Of a stretch of 64,000 nucleotides of DNA, positions 24,056 through 36,747 are shown in pieces (position 1 is the first letter of the stretch; each line of letters begins with the position of its first letter). This DNA is from Straminergon stramineum (taxonomy: Eukaryota; Streptophyta; Bryopsida; Hypnales; Calliergonaceae), in contig OY987268.1 in assembly GCA_963920665.1 (NCBI GenBank), positions 2,234,501-2,298,500 of the forward strand, written 5' to 3'. Under the pieces are notes generated by a model that was not told the DNA's origin, made no database searches, and was given only the letters and a program-made list of their open reading frames with translations. A program made the translations under genes and the position numbers.

Positions 24056-27000
24056 TCATGATCTCTTGAGACCTAGCTTATTAGCAAGGCGACCCCTAAC
24101 CGTCTTGGTTTCTGCTTTGTTATGCTGTTTCTGTCGAGACCTTCCCCTTTTACGACTCCTACCTCGGCCACGCTTGCTGAGACGCTGACGGCGAATCTCA
24201 GGGTCAGCCCAACCCCTCCCCCAATCCCGTGCTTCTTCTGTTGCTCTACTGTTCTTGGGCATTCTCAAAGCTTGTACCATGTCACCTTCTAAGTGCACCA
24301 ACAGAGGCTGCCTTGGTATGCTTGCATCCTGTGACAAGGTGCTCTTGTGCGTTCGCAGAAACTCATGGCCCTCTGGGGTGAGCACAGGATGTTTGATCGT
24401 GGGGACCACCAACTTGTTCGTGATTGTCGATGTCTGAAAACAAGATCGAGTTAGGAAATAATACCATGATTTTCCAATCGTGAGAAACCTCAGTACATTA
24501 TAATTGCATACTCGTGTGTGGATACTAGTCATCTTCCCAGGTCAAATCAATACTGGAGATATTTTCTGGTCATTATACTTGGAACTACGATATACAATTT
24601 GAGAAAAAGAATTGAATGATGGAGACTCAGGAGAATAAGGCATATGGCCTTGGTTTGGCATCTTAAGAGATCCCCCATCAGATTCACAAAATTAGTTGCC
24701 AATCTAACATCAGGTTGATGCCGATGACACTAATATCATGCTTACACCATTTCATACCATTACACTAATATTAACATAGTTTAAAACCATTTGCATTACA
24801 CTTACATTAACTAACATGAAGACAATACGAATTTGATGCCTCTTAACATTAATTTGTGAATCTGATGGGGGAGTCTTTTGTGATGTATTTATTTTGGATA
24901 TCTGCTGTTTTATTCTAAGGTGAACATTACTCCCTTCCAGATGCATTATTATTCAGCTCCGCTGTGGTTGTGATGCCTAAATGAATACGATCTACAATTG
25001 CGAGAGCAAGTTTTTAAAGAAAAGATGCTCTCACTGCATTCCGGATGTATCCACGGTCAGCCAGTATGCGAACGAAGCCCCTCCACCATAATCTATCCTT
25101 CTGTAGATCCTGCAGAGTACAAGTTCACCACCGTCACTAAATTCGGAACTGATGCCAAGAGGTGACAAGCAAATATAAATTAATCATGTCCTCTCCCTCT
25201 GAAAGCATGGTAGATATTTGTACACCCTCACCTGCTTCTCCACTTGTTCTACAACGTCTCCTACAGTTGGCCCTGTGGGTCTTATTGATGGACTGCCGGC
25301 TCTCCCTCTTCCTCTTGGTGTTCGCTCCCTTGGTTGTACACCAGTTCCTGAGGCAGCTTCCCTCTGTATTTTTCCACATTATCTAGATCAGATTGTATTA
25401 AGAAGAAGAATCAATCAGAGAAATACTCAGGCTCAGGTTTCGAAAAAAGGAATAGCTCTTGCATAAGCAAAGGTTCTCATAGATGTTCCAATTAATACTA
25501 AGTCTCTGAACAGGCTTTACAGTTATAATGCATGACTAGCGAATAACAATACTGTGAATCCAGTAATGGGGATTCACCTGAGGGGCAGAAATTGCTGACA
25601 GTAGCAACACCGCTTCTCTTAATAAGTTTTGACTAGGAGGTGGGCCCTTGATACATACATCACACCTGGAAAAAGACCGCAGCACTGGCGATTAGTAAAA
25701 TCCATCTTCAGCAATTTGAAGATGCCAAATTTTACTCTAAAGCAAAACATCTTAGAAGCAGAACCAGAAAGCACTAATTGTCAAGAGTACAGGAAAAAGA
25801 GTGGAGCATTCTGTGACAGAACTATTAATAAGACGAAAGTGGGACTTACATATTGCACAGGCCACTCTCAAGAACTTCGCCAAAGTATTGAAGAATAACC
25901 TGCACTCTGCAACAATCTTGGTGGATGCCATACCTGCTTGACAAACCTGAGTCAGCAGAAAGTACACGCATGTCTCACAAAATTCAATGAAAGAAGTTAT
26001 GTAGCAAACAGATACATGCAACATTCTAGCAGAAAGGAGATGACTAGTGGAGACTAGGTAATTCATGCTAATGACAATGTGCTGAGAGAAAATCTCCCAA
26101 GTCAGTTGTATAAGACGTGAACTATGGACATGGCAATGGCAGATTAGTGCCTGAAACACTGAGAGAGCATTTCAAGTGAATGCTTTGTTTGTGCAGCATC
26201 TCGACGGCTGGGCAGTAATGAAGGCAGAACGGTCATGTCAACAAATAGTTCTGCAAGAATGGAGAAATTGATGTCCATCAGGAACGAAAGTACAGTGAGG
26301 GACATCACTCAGCTGCTATTCCTAACTGTCACATTCAGATAATTTCAAACCATTGTAAGAATCAGGGTAGAAAATATTCTGGGCCACATAGCAATCCTTG
26401 ATTAAAAAATTGGCAACCCGATTTCAGTGAAGACTGCAAACTAAAGACTAGAATATGTTCAGATGTGAACTGACAAGCCAAACGTCCAACAGTAGAAGTA
26501 TTTCATCTTAATTGGGTGACTCAGTTCGCTAAAGGGGATTTTGAATTCTAGGGAACGTACCACAATCTGAACGAGCACCATCTCTACCAGCTCGACCCGC
26601 TTCTTGGTAGTATGCCTCCAAACTCTGCGTCAAGTGCTTGTATTTTAATAAATAATCCTTTGGATTGAACAAGACAGATGACATAATATGTAAAGAGAGT
26701 TAGGGTAGTGACAAATAAACAAATCCTGGACTCTGTTATATTCAAAGAAGACTATCGCCCTTGTAGCTTTGCACAAACGCAGCTTACAGATCTCGAGGAA
26801 ATTATTATTCGAATAAAAAACAGAAATACAAGCCTTCATACCAAGAAAGCAGGAAGAAAATCATTACCGACCTGGGGCCAACCATAATGGATCACACGCC
26901 TTACATTCGGCTTGTCGATTCCCATTCCAAATGCAATAGTGGCCACAACGACCTGCAAGTACAAGGATATCCTCTCCGGTTATGGATATGAGAATAGGAC

Positions 27001-28177
27001 AAGTAGAAGTACTTAACTAATTGGACAACCAGAGCTTACGCAGAGGTATTTTACAGTTGGGAAGTCCAGGAGCTGGACTTTGCAACACCAATGCAAGGTT
27101 ACAAAGAGGCCAAGACGGCAAAACCTGCAAAGTGCCTCCATGAAATCCTTCGTGGACTTGTCTCAAATGAGCTCTAGGCAACTGCACAAGCAATGTGAAC
27201 GTTAACAATTAGTACCCACACGCTTCAGACTAATGGTAATACCTCGTACTAGGCAATATGTGCAAGCATTGGTTTCCTCTTCCTGGAGATATCACCTTAG
27301 CATGATAAGCAGCAGCTACAACGCCATGGCTGCATAGAAACTTAGCAACAGCCTCAGTTTCCTTTCTTGTTGGCATGTATATAATGGTGGGACCGTCTCT
27401 CATATCCGTTGCCCCGCTACTATGCTGACTAACAGCTTTCTCCACTGCAGCACCACGGCCGCTAAATTCTCCACACTCAGCTGCGAGCCAAGGTTGACAG
27501 TCACAATAGTTCATGATGTTATTAACACAAATCAGTCCTGTCATTTAGGATCGGTACGCACTTCTCTTAATAAAAATTAGGGATTCAAATCTTAGAGGCT
27601 TGGAACGCATTTCAAAAACAAATAATCACATGTAACGACCCCGTCTCATCGAACAACCAGATGTTGCGACAACGAGAAAGGAGCAATGAGGAAGACTGCT
27701 AAGGCTTACCATAACAATCACCACCAAGCCTCTCGTCTTCATCTTCATCCTCCAAGAATTGAGCTGTTAGCTCAGCACCATCATCGTCATAGTCCTTAAA
27801 CTCATCGCCCTCCCCACTCAAGTCCGCTTCTTCATCCTCCTCAGACAAGATGATTACATCGTCTTCATGAGCCAATTCTTTCCCCAGTGTCTTGATTCTA
27901 TCAATATTAGGCCATGCAACACTTGGATTTTGTGTACTATCTGCTAGCTGGGAATAACCCACTTTCAATTTATGGCTACCCTGTTTAGAGCTAATTATGT
28001 TGCTCCCTTGTTGCAAACTTCCTCCTGATGCGGAAGCCGTACGCCGATATCCACTGCCATCCCTAGAATACGTCGTGATAAGAGATGCAAAATCATCTTC
28101 ATATGATGTTTCCTTCGTAGTTTTACTGTGGTGCACCTAGAAAACAGGATAGCCCCAGCATAAAATTTATGTGTGTT

Positions 28178-28238
<61 letters not shown>

Positions 28239-31200
28239 TGTAAGTCCATGTGCAGACATCGTAGCAGTTCAATTTCAAGACTGTTAGGGAATTATACGAA
28301 GACTGTTCCCAATTGAAAATCAAACTGAAGTCGACATCAAACGTCTTTAGATATAGCAGAACCTATTCCACTTACAGAAAAGTAAAGATTTGGCCTGAAA
28401 AAAGTAGTGAGCACGATTCTTGGATTCCCAGCAGCAATTCCCAAGGATTTCAGAATATCTTCCCGCACGCAAGGAGTTGCAGTGGCGGTCAGAGCCATGA
28501 TGGGTATTTGGTGCTTCAATCCCGGAATAGAGCCAACTTTAAATTTATCTCTCAGCATGGATAATTGTCTACAATCAACAAAAATCCTCAAATTAGACTA
28601 AACTAATTCACTAATCCCTCAAGACTGGTAATCAGCATTCAACGAAATAGATCAATCTTTGAATACAATCACGAAATACTTACATCGCTCGAATATATGT
28701 TGCAATTTCTTTTAAGAGTGCCATCAAGATTTTCATTGCTGACAAAACATTACTCAAACGGTCAACATAAAGAGAGAGCGAGAGAGCGAGTGTGTGTGTA
28801 CCTGTAGCTTGGACGAAAGTCGTGCCCCCACTTGGATATGCAATGTGCCTCATCCACTGCAAAAAGAGCAATGCCCTTGCCCCGAGCAAGGCCCTGCAAG
28901 TAGTTCTCCAGCCTGCCCAATCACCTCTTCAGGACACACGTACTTGTGTCTACGCATTGCAATACGGTCTATGAAGTACATCAACAAATTGATGAACCAA
29001 ATGGAGCCCTTACCTCGGAAGAGTTTCCGGGCAGACGTAAACAATGTTAAAAATTCCGGCCATGGCTTTAAGCTCGATCGTCTTGTCAACTTGGCCGGAC
29101 CCAAGGAAACATGCAGACACTCCCTGCCGCGCTAACTGTAAGCATTGATCGTGCATAAGGCTGATGAGTGGGGAAACCACTATGACTACCTTCCCGGTCA
29201 TCAACGCTGGGAGCTGAAAGCATAGAGACTTGCCTACAATACATAACATCTGTAAGATCAGGTGAAAACAGCAATTAGACAAGTCTATATTGAGATTGAG
29301 TGACGTCTCAAGTCACCTGCCGAAAAACGTAGACCACCTCAACACTGGTGCAAGTGTTTGATAGTAAAGGACTGATAATGAGCGTTATCTTCCAAGATTA
29401 TTCTGTGCTAAACTAATAGGTATAATGAGGAAAACATCAAGCCAACAATAATCATGAATACAGGTCAATAAAGATCAGTGTATTACCAGATCCAGTAGCA
29501 GCAAGAACGAAGGAGTCCCGATTTCCTGCCCACGCTTCAAGCGCCTCTCTTTGAAAGCCTTTCAGTTCATGGTAGCCAAAATGTTTTCGCAAAGCTGTGA
29601 GAGCCGCCCTCTCCCATTCTACAAGCTTAGGAGTGGCACCGCCATTTAAGTTGCTAAGTATATAGGTTTTCGGACCGTCACGTGGACCATCTGGATTAGG
29701 TTTCACTTGCACAGTTCCTCGCTTCCTCTTACTCTGGGCAACTATTTCCTGGTAGATTAGCATGCAAAATAGGCGGTTACTACCTAAGGTGACATGAATA
29801 TTGTGATAACTTCCGAAGCAAATTTTAGTAGATTGTCACAGGTAACTAGCGCAAGATAATGCTCATGACGTCAATTAAATATATTCACAAGAGCAATTGA
29901 ATGGACGGTAAAAAATAACCAAAAAGATAAACTAAAATTTAGAATACCCAATAAGCAACACCAATAATAAGTCCAGTCTAATTCTGAGGAGTAAATATAG
30001 AACATAGAGATTACAAATCCTTGGAATGATAATGCAATGGAGGAATACCTGTTCGTCACCACGACGATTTTTGAGAAGTCCCAAACCTCGTGGCTTCACA
30101 TCTTCAGTCTCCACTATATCTTTGAACCTCGAAGACCCTATGTCAGTTACTGCGTTCGGACTTCCTCCTAGAACAAGAGTATGCTTTTTCTCTATGACAG
30201 GCTTCACATCTGCTGCTGCTTCAGCATCTTGAATTATTGCTTTGGCATCCACAGGTTTCGGACACCTGCAATACAATCCACAATTTCCTCTCCTATGAAT
30301 ATTATGACAGGTAAATCTCTGGAGTAAAAGAGCATATCTATCAGAAAAGAGAACAAAGAGATCGATTAAAAGAATATACAAACATGTCAAAGTAGCAGTT
30401 CCATGTGTCTACTGACGTCCGTAACGAAACTCCAAAATAGTACTCCAAAATAATAAACAAGCAGAAAGACATTAAAAATTTCAACCCCGAGTTGCCAGAA
30501 GAGTCAATAGGAATACAGTTCATTGAGAGTACTAATAACGAAAATCAAAGAATCAATGTGACCCAGATCTAATCCACGCTTTTAGAAACATTATCCCAAA
30601 CAATGAGGAAAGAACCTGTAAAAATTGTTGGATGAAGCCTTGCTGCTCTTGTCGCTTTCAAGGTTCAATATCTGCATCGGTTCCGGATTGGCGCTGAAAT
30701 AAATTGATGAATCTCTGCCACCGGTTGAGGAATCGTCAGGTATAATAACCTCCGGAACGGTAGACCAGCCCACTGCATGCCGCTTCCGGGCAGATTCGGG
30801 TGAAATCAAGGTAGGAGAATCACTCACCAGGTTTCGTTTCGTTCCACAAGTAGAATTAGAATTACCCGTGTTAACAGGTTTCATCGATTCTCTCAGCACA
30901 ACCCGAAATCCTTGGCAAATATTAGAACCACTCCGGCATTCCTGCAGAGCATCGAGACCGAGTTCATTACGAGGACTTGCCTGAGCTGTACCGGAGCTGT
31001 TTCCTGTTGTTCTATCTGTGAGCTTCCCCGTTTGGCCACATGTGGCCATTTCAGTGTTATCTGAAGGTTCCCCGTGACTAATCAACCTTTCATGAACTCC
31101 TTTGAAGTGGTTATCCTTTCCCGAAACACTTGCTTCACTTCTCACCGGCGGCGTGCCAATACGGCCTGATTCGGACTGCTGCCCGATGACCAGTTTTTTC

Positions 31201-31742
31201 TTAGGCACCAGTGGTACAATGACACGAGTGATAATATTTTCCTCCGCAGGATCACATTTTTTAAGTGGAGGTTCCTCATCCTCATCAAAAATTTCGTCAT
31301 CAAAGCCCCCCCACGCACCAGCTTCTTGTACCCAAAACCCTTGCTTGCCAATACGGTCCTTTTCCTTAGTCTCTTCCGTTGGGGTTTCTATTGACAATTT
31401 CGAGCTGTCTGTCTTTGAGAAGGGTTCCAAGGGCTCCATTTTTACAGGAGCATCTTCGCTACAGCTCGCTTTCACCTTCTCTTTGAAGTTCCACATGTTA
31501 CAGGCGTCATCATCAGGGCTCATTCTCCTTTTGTTGTTGCTCTCTTGCAAATTGTTCAAGGCTTCCTCACATTCCCTCAGAGGACATTCCACATTTGAAT
31601 TTCCTGCTAACAAGTAATCTACCATATCAGAAATGGAGTGAAGCTTAGGGTTGCTTATTGCCTCCAGCGCCAGATGATGCTCAAATCCCATTGACATAAG
31701 CTGTGCAACCATTTCGTCCTGCTTGAGGTATGCATTCTCCAT
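24056..31742 (-). CDS. RECQSIM: RecQ-family ATP-dependent DNA helicase, RecQsim type with UBA domain
   Basis: Unwinds DNA 3'-to-5' in repair and recombination (family knowledge). Seventeen exons join in one frame of 1266 codons: 31742-30616, 30265-30049, 29748-29487, 29233-29014, 28912-28802, 28568-28376, 28136-27710, 27480-27296, 27181-27125, 26952-26872, 26624-26561, 26250-26151, 25933-25850, 25665-25578, 25363-25232, 25109-25035, 24433-24056. Residues 1-47 look like a UBA domain (MGF motif). The core has motif 0 ([10 protein letters not shown]), Walker A (GSGKS, about 534-538, split by intron 3), DEAH (629-632), LTATAT (672-677) and [10 protein letters not shown] (967-976). An acidic, low-complexity insert (about 711-852) splits the core, the hallmark of RecQsim. 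Cysteines ([16 protein letters not shown]) match the RecQ zinc region, and the tail is Arg/Lys-rich, probably nuclear-targeting. I chose the ATG before the UBA; an in-frame ATG at 31838 would add 32 residues. Intron 12 appears to be GC-AG. From memory, Arabidopsis RecQsim is shorter, about 860 residues. The exon 16/17 junction is the least certain. Confidence 0.9.
24671..24872. mobile_element. ~202-bp MITE inside the last intron of the helicase gene
   Basis: The left arm 24671-24694 (TCCCCCATCAGATTCACAAA...) and the right arm 24850-24872 are inverted repeats differing only by one A. The interior is AT-rich with repeated CACTAATATxA-type words and no coding capacity. It sits in the intron between proposed exons 16 and 17 and leaves the splice sites untouched. 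Confidence 0.75.
28170..28238. repeat. Compound (TG)n(TA)n microsatellite
   Basis: A run of TG dinucleotides (28170-28196) passes directly into about 17 TA repeats and then a TATGTATG tail. It lies in helicase intron 6, between the exons ending 28376 and starting 28136. It is likely length-polymorphic. Confidence 0.9.
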
Positions 31743-32710
31743 TTCGGTGTGATGAAGTAACTGCCTGGAATCACAGGCCTGTCTGACAATTGGAGAAAAG
31801 AAGAGAGATGCCAGTGAGCAACTTAAGTTTCTATTCATCTGCGGACAAACGGACAGTAAGAGCTCATTCTCTGCTTCTGTGGGAAAAAAACCTCTTACAA
31901 CTCGTTGTTCTCTCGATTACGGAGGAAAAAAGTCTCGGTTTATTACGTCACAGCAGATCCAATGTCAGGGGAGAACACCAAACACGCATGTCAGTCAATA
32001 ATAATCCACTACATCTTCCCCTGGTTTGCTACTAAGGAAGAGAATACTAAAACCGTTAAGGATCTGATTCCGGCTACTATACTGACCCCTGTTACCAACA
32101 GTAACTCATCTATTCATACACTTGATTAGCCTTCAATTAGCAAGTGCGGTTTAAACATGAAATGGCTAAATCTCTATGGCCACTGATCTTTGAATGGGAA
32201 TGGATTGTCTACTCACTTATAGTGGTTTTTCTCTTTGAGTGATCGCCTAAGAAATTCGTAGGGATAAAAATCTAAGCTCAAGAGATTCCACTCTTGTGCT
32301 CAAAGTGATCTCTCCAAAGATCTTTACTGATCTCCTAATAATCACATTCCTCATGCGTTAATGTGATGCCATTAGTATCCTCTACATTATGCTCATTGCA
32401 AGCAGATATATGGAAATATCATCAGGACTTGCTAACTTGCATCAGATATCATTCGACAAACACTATTCTATTTATTACCACCCTAGGACTTCCTTCAGCA
32501 CGGTATGCGCATGAGCTCCACTGTAACAGAAATGTTCGCTCGCACGATAACCAACTTTAAAACCCTTCAAAGGAGGACAATTATGTAGGTAATAATCTCA
32601 TAAGAAAATTGCTTCAGTATTGTTAACCAGCACATTCTTGCGCTTCGTTTTTCCCAAAAATTTCAATCACATAACCGAACTGCACTGAGCTGTCACTGCT
32701 CAGACTCATT

Positions 32711-33661
32711 GTTCGAAGCCCCGTTCTTCTCCAACAGAGTTTACTTCTATAGCAAAATGACCTAAAATTGCAAGCTGAAGACTCTAAATAAGAGAAAAAA
32801 TAAAATCTTCCCGGTCGTTCACATCATAAAATCACGATGAAAAGGCTATGTATAGAAGACAGAAATTCCAGACCGCAATTTTGCTGCCAGTACTTTCGGA
32901 AAAAAGAACCGCATCTCAACTCTAGAATAGATATCCACTTCACGTGCCGTAAACGACATCAGAAGAACGAAACGAGTGTTACGTACACGATCACATTTTT
33001 CAAAGCCCCGTTCTTCTCCAAACAACGTTCATCTCCACAAGAAAATGACCTAAAACTGCGAGGTGTAAAATCACGATCACTAGGGAGGGGGGGAGATCTT
33101 CTCGACGTTCACTAAGACATAAACCACGATGAAAAGGCAATGTATGCGATTCAGGACGTACAGACCGCAATCCACCTTCAGTATTTTGGAAGAGAAATCC
33201 CGCATTGCCAAACTCCCACTTCGGAAAAAAAAACATCCACTACACATGCCGTGCACGATATCAACAGTCCTGATCCAGTGCTACATTGCTTCCCCTAAAT
33301 ATCACCAGAGGCTCCACACGTACAATGTTCATCTCTACAGCAAAACGACCTAAATTAGCAAGGTGAAAACTCCAAAACAGAGAGCGCGATAAATAAAGAA
33401 AATAAAGAAAATCTTCTCGCTTGTTCACTAAGATAAATTCACGATAAAATAAATCCGATCCAGGCGATTCAGGACTCAGGAGAAGCCTGAACTTCCAGAG
33501 CGTAATTTCACTGCCAGTGTTTTTGAAATAAAAAAATCCGTGTGGCCAATATCCCGATTAAAAAAAGACATCCTTTTCCACAATATCAAACACCCAGGTC
33601 AATGAGATCATATGCTATATTTCTTCCAAAAAAACTCACCAGAGGCTCCACACGTACAATT
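32711..33661. repeat. Degenerate ~300-bp tandem repeat upstream of the helicase gene
   Basis: At least three diverged units and the start of a fourth are recognisable. The block around 'AAAATGACCTAAAA.TGC' recurs with its preceding GTTxATCT at 32739, 33027 and 33327. The CACGATGAAAAGG block recurs at 32833, 33126 and (altered) 33440. CACCAGAGGCTCCACACGTA occurs at 33303 and again at 33637. Spacings are 288-334 bp. The array lies about 1 kb upstream of the helicase start codon, so it may be promoter or 5'-leader sequence, or simply a decayed satellite. No coding function is seen. Confidence 0.75.
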
Positions 33662-35526
33662 CTTCAGCCTCCCGCATCCAATGCGCACGCCATCGCTCAA
33701 TCCGCGCTCGCCTCTCTCCTGGAAAGCAACGCCATTGGATATTTCTACAGAACTTATAAAGTAAAGTAAAATTCGAATTTCAAAATTCTGCACCGAATTG
33801 AAACTTCTGAGTGAACTGCGAGACAGGAGCAGGTGCGTTACCCTCTGAAACGGAAGCAATTGGGAGGGGCGGGCGCCATGATCGCGAAGCGAAAGAGCGT
33901 CTGTGAATTGCAATGCTCTTGTGCTTCTTCACTTTCACAAGAGATGGATGAACGTATTGGGGTGATGTTCATCCATGAGTGTCTCATCTGTGGCTACTCG
34001 TATCAAAGTTATAACGTGAGAAACTACAGCGGGAAATTTGGTGGAGGCACATTCACGGGTGAGGAGCATATGTGGAGTTTAACCCTTAAAGGTTTTGGAA
34101 GCCCAATTTTAGAGGTAATGTGGTTCCTTTTTGTGTATTCAATATAAAATGTGCATAGATAGAGCAAGGTTTTGCATGTGTGAATACAAAAATTATTTAG
34201 TAACAACAGTTTGTATTTATATTGAGTCAATTTAGTTACCTATGATACTTCTAGCTTGGATAATTATTGCACTTTTGACATGTCTCAAAAGTTATAAAAT
34301 GGTCACATTTTCTACTTGTATGGTATCATATTAGAGATTTTAATTAAAGCATATTAAAGATTAATTAGATGTTAAAATGACATTCAAGTGATAGTTGCTA
34401 CTTTTTGAATTATTAATTCAATGGTGTATATTCTGCCATATTTAAGTACATAATTTGTATTCTATGATTTAAATACAATACTATATTTATGGTTTCCCAC
34501 AAACCTTCAAGGGTTATATCCTAAGAAAAACTACAAACCCCGAAAGGCTTTTTACACATATTGAAGTTCAAATTTCTCAAGGCAAATAATTATATTGAAT
34601 ATCAAGCTAAACTTTGTATAGTTGCATCATGTTAAGATGCAAATTGTCTAGTTTCTAGAATAGAAATATTGGACTCCCAAACGTATTATATAACCCATTA
34701 AGTAGACATATATATATATATATATTGATATGTTGATATTTAAAGTCAAATAGAGTATAATTCAATGAAACATGTGAAGTTAGGTAGAGGTATATTCAAT
34801 TTCAACACATGAGTGTGTATGCAAGTCAATAGTACAATACTTCTAAAGGGTGACTAGCATAGCTTGTTACCTACAAATCACTTATGTCTATCAATCCACT
34901 CATTCTTCACATATTCTGCAAAGATTAAATGTCCTTTAAGGAATGAAGTGCACTTCAAAGGAAATGGATGCCAAACTTGGAGAATAAAGGTCACCTCAAA
35001 ATGTCACAAGCCAAGCATCATCCCCATTCATTTTAGACATGCTCAAGAATAATTTAGGTCAACTGGGGCTTACTTGCTCCTTCAAATACACCTTCTATTC
35101 TAAAACGTAAATTATTCACCAAGAGAGCAAATGTTTTTCAAGTCCCTATAGAACTTAATCCTTAACATTGTAATAGAGGATGAGGAGAACTATTATTCAA
35201 AAGAATACATTTACACTCAATAAGGCAAGCTATAAATTTCAACCTTGTAGGTTAATTAAAGTATATCCCCCAATGGTCCTAACATCTACTAAGGGATTTT
35301 GAATGTCTTAAAGAGTTGCCAATGAGACCTAGAGAAAATGAATGAAGGACATCCAAGTATGTCAAAAAAGATATTTTTGTATATTCTTTAACAATGGTTA
35401 CTCATTGCTATATGATTGTACCTTGTCCAAGGTTTTGATTAATGAATAGTATGGTTATTAGGTAAAAACAATGATTTGAATCAATGTTTGACTCAATGAT
35501 CACTAACAAAAAACAAGGTTTGAATG

Positions 35527-35638
35527 AATGCATTCTAAGTGACAAATAATGTTTAAAATAACACAAAAATCTCGAAATCAATGTTGATTTGAATGTTTAT
35601 GTGTTATTTTAAACATTATTTGTCACTTAGAATGCATT
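35527..35638. repeat. Perfect 39-bp inverted repeat with 34-nt loop
   Basis: Arm 35527-35565 (AATGCATTCTAAGTGACAAA...) is the exact reverse complement of 35600-35638. Beyond the perfect arms, pairing continues for about nine more bases with two mismatches. Perfect identity in otherwise decaying DNA points to a recent origin or ongoing homogenisation. It could be a small fold-back transposon or a hairpin RNA source; the sequence alone does not decide. Confidence 0.85.
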
Positions 35639-35850
35639 TGTTCAAACACTTTTTCTACTTAAAGAATTGCCTAGTAAATCCTCAAAATCCTTCACTCCTA
35701 AGGTGAAATGATATATTTTCACCATGTAGTTTGGATTTTTTTTGCCTATTAGTTAAAGAAGTTCCTATTGGTGCGAATAATCTCTAGACTTATGACTACC
35801 TAATATAGCCCCCAATTCCTTTAGTAAGAAGTGTAAGTGTCTATATTGGA

Positions 35851-35863
35851 GGGGGGGGGGGGG
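35851..35863 (+). repeat. Homopolymer of 13 G
   Basis: Thirteen consecutive G occur in AT-rich non-coding DNA. This could be a true homopolymer or a sequencing length artefact. Confidence 0.8.
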
Positions 35864-36711
35864 TCCTCTCATTGGTTAAGGGGATATCCTTTGATCTAAA
35901 TAAATCCTAGGCCTACGACTCCCTAGTCAAAAATGTGAAACCTAACCCTAGACATTCCTTCAATCAAGAAGTAAAAGGACTAATATTGAAGTTATTGTTT
36001 TTCCTTCATTGATTAAAAGGCCCCTTTGTTGTGAATCAATGTTTGAGATTTTTTAAAAGTTTCACTAGCTAATTTTCTTCAATTTGCATACTCAATGAGT
36101 TTTCAAAGATCCAATCCAATTATTTTTCTAAATTGTATTCGAATAGGATTTTTCTTTTACTAGTTTTTTTTATGTTTTAAAAATCCAACCAATTATTTTC
36201 TCATTTTCACCAGCTAACTTTGTATCAACTCTCTAAGGTTGAGATCCATTACCAACCTAGATTGTGTTCAAATATCAATCCTATATTTTTATTACTTGAA
36301 ATTGTGAATTGTATATCATTGTGAGATATTTCAATTTGTTTGGTAAAAAATTGTAATTGTTATCATGTTGTTGCAAAAATTGAAAATAAATAAGTAAAAA
36401 TAGTAAAAATAATCTAAATTTCTTGAATTTTTTTCAAAAATTACAAGTAGCAATGGAGATAAACGTAGTGTGAATTTTTTTCAAATTAGTTATTTTCTTT
36501 TTTATACCCAAAACAACCACAAAAAAGACCTTGAAGTCAAACTCAATTATCAAACCAAATTTATCCTTTTAATTAATTGATGTAAAATATATAGATCTTT
36601 TTTCTAGTGAAAAAATGTATTTTTCACTTGTGTTACTTTTTTTTTAAATTGATGGAAATATCAAATCATTATGACTTTTTAAAGCTTAAGGTGGAAATAA
36701 AATTATATCAT

Positions 36712-36716
<5 letters not shown>

Positions 36717-36745
<29 letters not shown>
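36717..36745. repeat. (TA)n microsatellite
   Basis: About 14 TA dinucleotides lie in AT-rich intergenic DNA. A shorter TA run occurs at about 34710-34727. Confidence 0.85.

Positions 36746-36747
<2 letters not shown>

Noticed and set aside
28792..29135. Plus-strand frames of 60-113 codons between 28.8 and 29.1 kb
   Set aside because: They lie opposite helicase exons 4 and 5 and have no family resemblance.
31102..31617. 171-codon plus-strand frame opposite helicase exon 1
   Set aside because: It is the shadow of the minus-strand coding exon; the peptide is Ser/Leu low-complexity without a domain.
33833..34147. 104-codon frame possibly divergently transcribed from the helicase
   Set aside because: No recognised domain, and the second half runs into AT-rich DNA with a TTAACCCTTAAAGG word typical of the local repeats.
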